Assembly: GCF_900111805.1 (NCBI RefSeq)
Contig: NZ_FOJN01000010.1
Span: 62,001 to 126,000, forward strand
DNA length: 64,000 bases
From: Rhodococcoides kroppenstedtii
GTDB taxonomy: Bacteria > Actinomycetota > Actinomycetes > Mycobacteriales > Mycobacteriaceae
Direction: 5' to 3'
Position numbers and translations under genes: made by a program. Position 1 is the stretch's first letter. Each line of letters opens with the position of its first letter. Under the pieces are notes generated by a model, which worked only from the letters and a program-made list of their open reading frames with translations, made no database searches and was not told the DNA's origin. This document shows positions 56,995 to 64,000 of the stretch, in pieces.

Positions 56995-57603
56995 ATGACT
57001 CAGCCTCCGCAGAACCCCTACCCGCAGCAGCCGCCCGCCAAGAAGAACTGGTTCTTGCGCCACAAGATTCTCACCGTCCTCGGCGCGCTGATCGTGATCG
57101 GCGTCGTCGTCAACCTGGCCGGCGGTGGCGGTGAGAGCGGGTCGGGCGGTGCCGACAGCACGACCTCCCAGGCTGCGCCGAACGGCGAGGAGCCCGCGGA
57201 GGGCGGTCAGGCACCGGGAATCGGGGCCGCGGTACGAGACGGCAAGTTCGAGTTCGTGGTCCAGAACGTCGAACGCGGTGTCACCTCGGTGGGGGACCAA
57301 TACACGTCTCAGACGCCGCAGGGTGAGTACGTGCTGGTCACTGTGAATGTCGCCAATATCGGCAACGAGCAGCAGTTGTTCGACACCACGTCGCAGAAGC
57401 TGCTCGACGCGCAGGGCCGGGAATACTCCACCGACACCGTGGCCACGGTGACCGAGGATCCGAATCTCGGCTTCTCGCAGATCAATCCAGGGAACTCGCT
57501 GGTCGCAACCCTGGTGTTCGACATCCCGACCGGGGTCTCTCCGTCGGAGATCGAACTGCACGATTCCCTGTTCTCGGGTGGCGTGACCGTCGCACTCGGG
57601 TGA
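56995..57603 (+). CDS. membrane-anchored DUF4352 protein
   Basis: 202 residues from ATG 56995, with GAGAGGA upstream. A proline/glutamine-rich N-terminus (PPQNPYPQQPPAKKN) precedes one membrane helix (ILTVLGALIVIGVVVNLAG), a Gly/Ser linker, and an exported DUF4352 immunoglobulin-like domain: FVVQNVERGV, YVLVTVNVANIGNEQQLF, VFDIPTGVSPSEIELHD. These domains often bind other envelope proteins. Divergent from the kinase gene, so it may be its target. Confidence 0.82.
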   Translation: MTQPPQNPYPQQPPAKKNWFLRHKILTVLGALIVIGVVVNLAGGGGESGSGGADSTTSQAAPNGEEPAEGGQAPGIGAAVRDGKFEFVVQNVERGVTSVGDQYTSQTPQGEYVLVTVNVANIGNEQQLFDTTSQKLLDAQGREYSTDTVATVTEDPNLGFSQINPGNSLVATLVFDIPTGVSPSEIELHDSLFSGGVTVALG

Positions 57604-57672
57604 CCAGGAATTCGATGTCGGACCCATGCTCTACAGTCCCGCATTCGATCGCACCGCGTGTCAGGAGCCCTC

Positions 57673-58308
57673 ATGACCGATCCGTCCCTCTCCCTCGTGG
57701 CCGCCCTTCTCGATCGCTCCGGGTCGATGGCGTCGATTGCCGACGACACTCGCGGCGGTTTCGACAGCTTCATCCAGTCCGAGCGCGGACACGACGGCTC
57801 GACCGTGGTCACGCTCGCGCAGTTCGACGACCGATACGAGATGGTCTATGAATCGAAACCCATCGACGAAGTGGGCGGTCTCGAACTGCTGCCGCGGGGG
57901 TCGACCGCGTTGTACGACGCGGTGGGCACCTTCGTCACCGAGGTCGGGTCGACGCTGGCGGCACTGCCACAGCAGCGGCGACCGGGATCGGTCACGGTGC
58001 TCGTGATGACGGACGGCCACGAGAACTCCAGTCGCGAGTGGTCGCATCGGAAGGTGCGCGCTTTGATCGAGCAGCAGGAATCGCAGTACGGGTGGGATTT
58101 CGTGTTCCTGGGCGCCAACATGGACGCGGTGGAAACCGGGGCGCAGATGGGCTTCACGAGGGACAAGTCGCTTACCTACGCCGCGTCGTCCGAAGGGGTG
58201 AACGCGGCCTTCTCTGCGGTGTCCGATTACCAGGATCGGAAGCGGGCGTACGGGATGCGCAAGGCCGCAGGGTTTTCCGATGACGATCGGCGTCGGGCGG
58301 GCCGGTGA
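57673..58308 (+). CDS. von Willebrand factor type A domain protein
   Basis: 211 residues from ATG 57673 with CAGGAG upstream. A single VWA domain: metal site D14-R-S16-G-S18, second ligand Thr in PRGSTALYDAV, third Asp in LVMTDGHEN. C-terminal GWDFVFLGANMDAVETG and GFSDDDRRRAG are shared with the degenerate copy at 54086. Soluble, cytoplasmic by lack of signal; binds a metal and probably a partner protein. Partner unknown. Confidence 0.83.
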   Translation: MTDPSLSLVAALLDRSGSMASIADDTRGGFDSFIQSERGHDGSTVVTLAQFDDRYEMVYESKPIDEVGGLELLPRGSTALYDAVGTFVTEVGSTLAALPQQRRPGSVTVLVMTDGHENSSREWSHRKVRALIEQQESQYGWDFVFLGANMDAVETGAQMGFTRDKSLTYAASSEGVNAAFSAVSDYQDRKRAYGMRKAAGFSDDDRRRAGR

Positions 58309-58355
58309 CTAGAGATGCCGGCCCAGCGGTGACCGGCCACATGATTACGACAAAT

Positions 58356-58397
58356 CGACCGTAAGGTCGGGTCTGCTGTATCGAGACCGGCTATGTT
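58356..58397 (+). promoter_or_regulatory. putative promoter with palindrome before the GIY-YIG gene
   Basis: TATGTT at 58392-58397 is a good -10, 28 bases before ATG 58425 with GGGAGGA between. CGACC-GTAA-GGTCG (58356-58369) is a short palindrome where a regulator could bind, overlapping the expected -35. Confidence 0.4.
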
Positions 58398-58424
58398 ATC
58401 GATCGGTGTGAGGGAGGATTTGCG

Positions 58425-60077
58425 ATGTGGTGTGGAGACGCGCGCCTGGCGAGGTGGTCGACCGACAACGGCTTCGGAGCCGAGCGGGGGTACAGCCGTG
58501 ACCGGCTCGACGAGCTGACGCCGAAAACCAATGGCCTGTACATTTTCGAAGCCGAGAATCACGAGGCGTACATCGGCATCTCCACCGACCTGCGTGCGCG
58601 GCTGGCACAGCATTCCCGGCTCCACGGTGACATTCGAGCTTTCCGAGTGCGTGAGATGGCCGGCACCCCGATGGAACTGCGGACCGTCGAGCGAAAGCTG
58701 GTGCACGACGCCCAGAAGAACAGTTTCATCCTGCGCAATCGCGAACACGCCATGACCTTGACCGGTGAGAGCGTCTTCGATGACGTGATGGCTCCGGCGG
58801 AGCAATCCGCGTGGTTGCGAGACCCAGCCGGCGTCAACGCGGCGGACTTGTCGTCACCTCCTCCGTACGACAGCAACCACCTGGCTGCTCATGCATCGTC
58901 GTTCGCACGTTTGCAACAGCATCCCCGCAGCAGTGAGGTCATTGATGCGGTTGGCGTCTACCTGCGCACCTGTGTTCCTGTTCCGGTTCGCACCGAGGGC
59001 ACCTTCTGGACGATCAGTTGCTATCCCGGCTCCTCTCGAGCACGCCTGACGTGCATCTCCATGGCCACGCTCGAGACGTTCTATGTGTGGTCCCCGCCAA
59101 ACGAGGACCGGCTCGAAATTCGCATGTTCGTCGACGGAAGCCGGATACCGAAGAGCTGGTTGACGCGCGACAGGGCCTGGCGGAAACTCGCGCCGGGGGT
59201 CAAGCTGGGCCCGCGTGCGCACAAATCTGCCGGAGTGCATGAACGGGTCATCGTGATCGATGACGTATCGACGATGTCGGCGGCACTCGACATAGCCGGC
59301 GTTGCGGACGCGGCAGCTCACCACGCTCTTGCCGTGATGCGGAAGCGGCAGTCCGGCTACAAGATTTCGCACTGCCCCCAACTCGCGGCGGCGGTGTCCG
59401 TGTCGGCGGACCACCGCGATATCTCTCCCGTTCCGGCGCAGGCGGCAGTAGAGAGGGCGACTGCAGGCGTCACTCTCGACGATGAACTGGAAGACACTGT
59501 CGCTGACGTGGTGCCGAACGTCGGTGCCGACGCAGTTGACAGTTCTCAACAGCAGACGAAGGTGGACAAGTTCCTCCGACTCGATTCGGATGGAACCGTA
59601 CTGCGCTGGCTCGGCGCATTCATCGAATCGGCTGTCCCGGACTCGTTCACGGACGCTGGAGTGAACTGGGGCGTGACCTGCCTGCCGTCGACGAAGTCGG
59701 GGCCCGGTTCGCAGCGGCTCTTCACGGTGAATGTGGGTGCGATAGAGGTGGCGTACGTTCGTGCTGCTACGAAGCCCGCAGGGGAGAACCCGAACGTCAC
59801 TGTGGTCGTCTCGCGTTCCGCGCTCGAGGCCGAATCGGGTCTGTCGATCGATGAGTTGATTCGCGACTTTCCCTCGGTCACTTTCACTACGCATGGTTAC
59901 GTTGCGGCAGGGGGTGACGACATCTCGTTGACCTGGTCTCTGGCGGCGCCACCAGAGAACATCCCGTGGCGTTTCGCGTCCGCTGTTCTGGTCGACGCCC
60001 TTCGCGGTTCGCGATCACCCTACGGGCGTTACCACTCTCCGGCACTGCACAAGGCGTCGTACGAGACACTCGCGTAA
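58425..60077 (+). CDS. GIY-YIG nuclease-domain protein with duplicated C-terminal region
   Basis: 550 residues. Residues 36-100 hold a GIY-YIG domain: GLYIF (Gly37-Leu-Tyr39), AYIGISTDLRARL with Tyr49-Ile-Gly51 and Arg57, and TVERKLVHD with the expected Glu. The rest appears internally duplicated: FWTISCYPGSSRARLTCISMAT then LETFYVW in the first unit compare with WGVTCLPSTKSGPGSQRLF then AIEVAYVR in the second, each followed by a segment predicting a charged helix. I do not know this repeat. First of a run of nucleic-acid enzymes on the same strand. Confidence 0.75.
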   Translation: MWCGDARLARWSTDNGFGAERGYSRDRLDELTPKTNGLYIFEAENHEAYIGISTDLRARLAQHSRLHGDIRAFRVREMAGTPMELRTVERKLVHDAQKNSFILRNREHAMTLTGESVFDDVMAPAEQSAWLRDPAGVNAADLSSPPPYDSNHLAAHASSFARLQQHPRSSEVIDAVGVYLRTCVPVPVRTEGTFWTISCYPGSSRARLTCISMATLETFYVWSPPNEDRLEIRMFVDGSRIPKSWLTRDRAWRKLAPGVKLGPRAHKSAGVHERVIVIDDVSTMSAALDIAGVADAAAHHALAVMRKRQSGYKISHCPQLAAAVSVSADHRDISPVPAQAAVERATAGVTLDDELEDTVADVVPNVGADAVDSSQQQTKVDKFLRLDSDGTVLRWLGAFIESAVPDSFTDAGVNWGVTCLPSTKSGPGSQRLFTVNVGAIEVAYVRAATKPAGENPNVTVVVSRSALEAESGLSIDELIRDFPSVTFTTHGYVAAGGDDISLTWSLAAPPENIPWRFASAVLVDALRGSRSPYGRYHSPALHKASYETLA

Positions 60078-60182
60078 CAGTCGGCAGACCCGGACGCGAG
60101 CCGCCCCCCAGTTGGCTGCGGCATTCGGGATCCCGCGCCGGGAAATCCGACCACCGATGCTGCGAGATGGCACCCTCGTCCT

Positions 60183-61828
60183 ATGCCGCATGTTCCCGGT
60201 CCCCCTTCGCTCGTGAACGGTGCTGAGAGGACCGTCTACGAAGCGCTCGTCGACCAGCTCGGCGAGCACGACATCGTTCTGTCGAACCGGCGGGTCACCA
60301 ACCACCACAAGGACTACGAGATCGACTTCGTGGTCCACCTCGACGGTCTCGGTGTCGTGTGTGTGGAGGTCAAGGGCGGGCAGGTATCGCACGACGGCTC
60401 GACCTGGGTGCAGACGCGTCAAGGCATGGACCACGCGATCGACCCTGTCGCACAGGTACGAGAAGCGAAGTACGCGCTCCGGACCTACGTGGAGGACGAC
60501 CCACGATGGACGCTGGGCAAGGGGTTCCCGTGGACCCATGTCGTCGTCCTGCCGAACACCGAACTGCAGCAGGACTTCTCGCTCCCCGACTGCCCACGGT
60601 GGAGCGTCGTCGATCGGACGGGGCTGTGTCTCGGCTCGGGCACTCGCTGCGTTCCATTCTGCGTCACAAGTCGGACGGCACCCTTGATCCACGATCTGGT
60701 GAACAATTGCTGGCGGTGCTCGGTGGGCGAGGGTTGCCGCAGAAGGACGTCCTCTCGCGAGCCATCGCGAACGAGGACGCCGCGGAGACGTTGACCGCGC
60801 AGCAAGCGGTCATCCTGCAGGCCACCAGGCTGCTGAAGCGTGTCGAGATCCGTGGCGGCGCCGGCAGCGGGAAGACGTTTCTCGCGCTCGAGCAGACCCG
60901 CCGCCTGCAGAAGGAGGGTAAGCGCGTCGCGCTTCTGTGTTACTCGCACGGTCTGGCGTCGTATCTCAAGCGGCTGACCGCGACGTGGCCGCGCAAGGAA
61001 CGACCCGCGTACGTCGGCGAGTTCCACGCATTGGGCATGCAGTGGGGCGCGGCGACGGGTCCCGACGAGTCGGTCCGGACCGCCGAGAGCGTGAAGTTCT
61101 GGGAAGAGGACCTGCCCGCCCAGATGGCCGACTTGGCCGCCGCTCTCGCCCCGGGCCGTAAATTCGACGCCGTGGTCGTCGACGAGGCGCAGGATTTCGC
61201 CGATGCGTGGTGGAGTCCTGTGGTCGAATCCCTCCGGAGTGCAGAGGACGGCTCCATCTACCTCTTCAGCGACGAGGCGCAACGCGTGTTCGACCGGCAC
61301 GGCACTCCGCCGCTGGACCTCGTGCCGATCGTGCTCGATCAGAACATCCGGAACACCAAACAGATCGCGACGTGCTTCGGTCCACTCGCCGGACAACGCA
61401 TGCGCTTGCTGGGTGGGGACGGACCCGCGGTAACGATGGTGGCGTGCTCGGCGGTAGATGCACTGGACCATGCGGACGACCAGATCGACGTGTTGTTGGA
61501 GTCGGGGTGGAGGGAGCAGGATGTCGCGCTCCTGACGACCGGTACTCGGCACCCCGAGCAGGTCTCACGTCAGGCAGAGGGGCAGGCCGAGTACTGGAAC
61601 AGCTTCTGGGACCACGATCAGGTGTTCTACGGGCACGTTCTCGGATTCAAGGGTCTCGAACGCCGAGCGGTCGTACTCGCGGTGAACGAGTCAGGCGGGC
61701 GGGATCGGTCACGAGAGCGTCTCTATGTCGGACTGTCGAGAGCGCGAGACCAGTTGGTGGTGTGCGGGGATCCGGCTTACATCCGAGATGTGGGTGGGGC
61801 GGAGTTGGCTGCGCGACTGGGGATCTGA
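60183..61828 (+). pseudogene. NERD nuclease-SF1 helicase, frameshifted
   Basis: Two frames make one protein of about 548 residues. From ATG 60183, a NERD domain shows YEIDFVVHLDG and CVEVKGG (Asp48, Glu62, Lys64 of the PD-(D/E)xK site). Near 60625, at a TGTG repeat in GGGCTGTGTCTC, the protein-like frame switches and continues RLGHSLRSILRHKSDG into a UvrD-like helicase: Walker A GGAGSGKTFLALEQ, Walker B VVVDEAQDF and motif VI VGLSRARDQLVV, ending at 61828. Removing one GT unit would restore the frame. As given, the NERD part ends at 60794. Error or real inactivation cannot be told apart here. Confidence 0.72.
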
Positions 61829-61924
61829 GGCCGCACGACGTGGCCGAACTCGCCGCCGCATGGGTGCGCCGCGAATCAGTTCGAATACCATCCGTGGACC
61901 GTCAGTCCGTGACAGGCTCGTTGC

Positions 61925-62368
61925 ATGACCGACTATGTCTACGGTGATGTCGATGGTGCGCTGGTCTTCATACCGAAGGCTCGCGCCGAACAGCTTTCGA
62001 TTCTGCGGTCGGATTTCGCGACCTGGGGTGATGCAAAGCAAAACTTGAGCTCGGACACCTGGTCCGGGGTCGTCGAGCAATTCGACGCGGGCGAGGTCGA
62101 TGTTCCTGCAGACGACGAGCCGTACGATCTCGACGCAGTTCCGGGTCATGCTGACGGCAATTGGCCGGCGTGGCCCGCACGCGACATGCTTCGAGACGTG
62201 CCGGCATCGGTGCGCGAGAAGTTCGGCCGGACGGAAGACAGCGTCCACAGCGGCTCGTACCTGCACCTCGATGCTGCCGACGAGGACGAGATTCTGGAGG
62301 CTCTCCGGCGCCACGGCTGGACCTGCACGCGCGATGACGTTCTGGTGAGCAAGGCGAGCGGATATTGA
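61925..62368 (+). CDS. hypothetical protein between two helicases
   Basis: 147 residues from ATG 61925. Acidic and soluble; opens MTDYVYGDVDGALVFIPKARAE and contains DDEPYDLDAVPGHADGNWPAWPARDM and HLDAADEDEILEALRRHGW, the last a possible helix-turn unit. No family recognised. Its stop overlaps the TTG start of the HelD-like gene, suggesting co-translation. Confidence 0.65.
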   Translation: MTDYVYGDVDGALVFIPKARAEQLSILRSDFATWGDAKQNLSSDTWSGVVEQFDAGEVDVPADDEPYDLDAVPGHADGNWPAWPARDMLRDVPASVREKFGRTEDSVHSGSYLHLDAADEDEILEALRRHGWTCTRDDVLVSKASGY

Positions 62369-64000
62369 GCTCGAGCAACGGACTGGAGCTCGACGCCATG
62401 CGCCGAGTTCATCGTGAGTACGAACGAGAACTCGCCGTTCGTTCGTCGGAATCCGTTCGCTATGCGGGACCTCGCAATGGCCTGTGGACGGGCTCGGGTC
62501 TGCCGACGCGGCCGCGCAAGATCGATGCCGTTCTCCTCGGTCGGGTGGAATTGGCCGAGGCGGACATGGACGTTCTGAACGGGCGCACGAGCTTCTTCGT
62601 CGGTAGCGCGCACGCAGAACTGCGAGACGTCGAGGTCTTCAACTGGACGGCACCCGTGGCGTGTGCGTTCTTCAACGGGGCGGATCACCACGACCTGTGT
62701 CGGACGGTGAACCGCGTACGGACCCTGTTCTACGAGAACGGTGAGGTGTCCACGTACGTCGATGACACCGGCAGTCATGTCGTCGAACATGCGGATATCG
62801 ATGCCGACGACAGGCGGGCGAACCGGCGACCCCCACTGGCCGTTCCAAGGACGCGCAGTGGTCGACCCCCGCACGAGGACCAGCGCATCGAGAGTCATCA
62901 CGTGGTCGAACGAGCGCAGGGCAGGGGGCTCCGCAACTCCGCCGCACTGCACGCGAGCTTGGCGCTCCCCAAGAAGATCGCCCTCGCATCGCATCTCGCG
63001 ACCTTGCAGGGCGAGCAGTACGACTTGGCAACGAAGCCCGCCATGCACACCACGCTGATCGAGGGTCCGCCCGGGAGCGGGAAGACTGTCGTTGCCGTTC
63101 ATCGCGCAGCGTATGTCGTCAGCGGAGACACTCCACCGGAGAATGCGATGGATGGAAACGTCCTCCTGCTCGGGCCGACGGAGGGCTACGTGACGCACGT
63201 GTCGGCCCAGGTATCGGCACTTTCCGACGACGCCGACCGCATTCGTGTCCGGGCAATCCCTGCCCTGATGTGCGACGTGGCCGGGCTGGCGACGGAACCA
63301 ACCGGGTCGCCGACACGAAGTTGGCGAGACGCACAGAGTGAACTGGGGCGGTTCGCGTTGGCTGCGGTGACCAGAGCGCGTGCTCATCACGACGATCGAC
63401 TGACGGTCAGACATGCCTACGACCAATTGCGGCAGGCAACGGTATCCAACGCCACGCGCGATGCCGCGGACTGGCGTCGATACCTCGGCCAGCTGCCGCC
63501 GTTCGCCCGCGCAGTGATGACCCGCGCTTATCTGCCGCTGCTGGCCATCCTGCGCTGGGCCGTCGAGCCAAATCCCGTCTACGCGAACATCGAGCACATC
63601 ATCGTCGACGAGGCTCAGGATCTGACCCCACTGGAATGGTTCTTTATTCACCGGTTGAACGAGACGCGCCAGTACACCCTTCTCGGCGACCTTGACCAAC
63701 GACGGTCGGACCACACGCCACCGAATTGGGAGGCGGTGTTGGAGATTCTGGAGGTCGAGCACGGGGATTACTCCCGTCGCCGACTGGAGCGCGGCTACAG
63801 GTCGACTCAGCCCATCCTCGACTTCGCGTCACGGTTGCTTCCGCGAGAATCGGGGGCGACCCAAGCGTTGGTGACGGACGGTCCGAGTCCGCGGGTCTTA
63901 GCCACTCGCACGTCCGAACTGGGCGCGACCACGCTGCGCGTGGTGAAGCAACTGGTCGCACATCACGCGAATGGAACGGTCGCGCTGATCGGTCATGACC
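62365..64000 (+). CDS. HelD-like SF1 helicase/motor ATPase (3' end outside window)
   Basis: Open to the right edge. TTG 62365 overlaps the preceding stop; ATG 62398 is the alternative start. The N-terminal part has VLLGRVELAEADMDV, then TSFFVGSAHAELRDV and VFNWTAPVACAFF, which parallels the DWRAP region that HelD-type proteins have before the motor. Walker A is EGPPGSGKTVVAVHRAAYVV and Walker B HIIVDEAQDLTPLEWFF. HelD proteins remove stalled RNA polymerase; whether this member does so or is a DNA helicase is not clear. The final helicase motifs are beyond the window. Confidence 0.78.
   Translation, partial: MSSSNGLELDAMRRVHREYERELAVRSSESVRYAGPRNGLWTGSGLPTRPRKIDAVLLGRVELAEADMDVLNGRTSFFVGSAHAELRDVEVFNWTAPVACAFFNGADHHDLCRTVNRVRTLFYENGEVSTYVDDTGSHVVEHADIDADDRRANRRPPLAVPRTRSGRPPHEDQRIESHHVVERAQGRGLRNSAALHASLALPKKIALASHLATLQGEQYDLATKPAMHTTLIEGPPGSGKTVVAVHRAAYVVSGDTPPENAMDGNVLLLGPTEGYVTHVSAQVSALSDDADRIRVRAIPALMCDVAGLATEPTGSPTRSWRDAQSELGRFALAAVTRARAHHDDRLTVRHAYDQLRQATVSNATRDAADWRRYLGQLPPFARAVMTRAYLPLLAILRWAVEPNPVYANIEHIIVDEAQDLTPLEWFFIHRLNETRQYTLLGDLDQRRSDHTPPNWEAVLEILEVEHGDYSRRRLERGYRSTQPILDFASRLLPRESGATQALVTDGPSPRVLATRTSELGATTLRVVKQLVAHHANGTVALIGHD

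Overview
The window is high-GC, densely coded DNA with many GTG starts and ATGA/GTGA stop-start overlaps. Several families here are typical of mycolic-acid actinobacteria: DUF3558 lipoproteins, small type VII (ESX) secretion substrates with a YxxxD motif, a DUF4185 exported protein and many NarL-type two-component pairs. I infer Mycobacteriales, most likely a Rhodococcus-like soil organism; no rRNA or tRNA is present to confirm this.

Layout. 0-6 kb: the end of a glycoside hydrolase, then a catabolic cluster of a MmgE/PrpD protein facing a FAD oxidoreductase that has lost its N-terminus, a hydantoinase-like amidohydrolase and a CaiB-type CoA transferase. 6-9.5 kb: exported and type VII-related proteins, including a tandemly duplicated DUF3558 lipoprotein plus YxxxD module. 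9.5-13.2 kb: an acyl-CoA dehydrogenase, then a kynureninase divergent from a hydrolase with the HGGxW motif of kynurenine formamidases. 13.2-20.5 kb: two regulatory blocks, one a response regulator, kinase and kinase-like partner without catalytic motifs, the other a kinase-regulator pair with a lantibiotic-type ABC exporter. 21.4-26.6 kb: glpFKD for glycerol use, with a divergent SorC-type regulator and a perfect palindromic operator. 27-28.5 kb: a formate/nitrite-type channel, 92-bp palindromic repeats and a small toxin/immunity-like pair. 28.6-35.1 kb: a sugar operon (Frc-like ABC importer, PfkB kinase, FrcK-like kinase, LacI regulator, class II aldolase) with tandem LacI-type operators. 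35.3-39 kb: a sulfonate (ssu-like) importer and monooxygenase.

39-45.7 kb looks accessory. It holds a gene frameshifted at a nine-G tract, an unknown gene, a Rad50/SMC-like ATPase with a CxxC zinc-hook motif translationally coupled to a small HEPN-like protein, and a hipBA toxin-antitoxin pair. The ATPase/HEPN pair resembles a split form of the RloC anticodon nuclease and is my best candidate for an undescribed defence system. 45.8-52.3 kb is a mix of small enzymes; it includes a TPP riboswitch whose closing stem ends one base before the start codon of a short-chain dehydrogenase, and an exonuclease-BRCT-TerD fusion. 52.3-54 kb is a type VII polymorphic-toxin cassette whose tip and immunity gene match the pair at 27.8-28.4 kb. 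54-58.3 kb carries two related VWA-type genes, one with a destroyed metal site, around a two-component pair and a DUF4352 protein. 58.4-64 kb is a run of nucleic-acid enzymes: a GIY-YIG protein, a frameshifted NERD-helicase, an unknown gene and a HelD-like helicase cut by the window edge.
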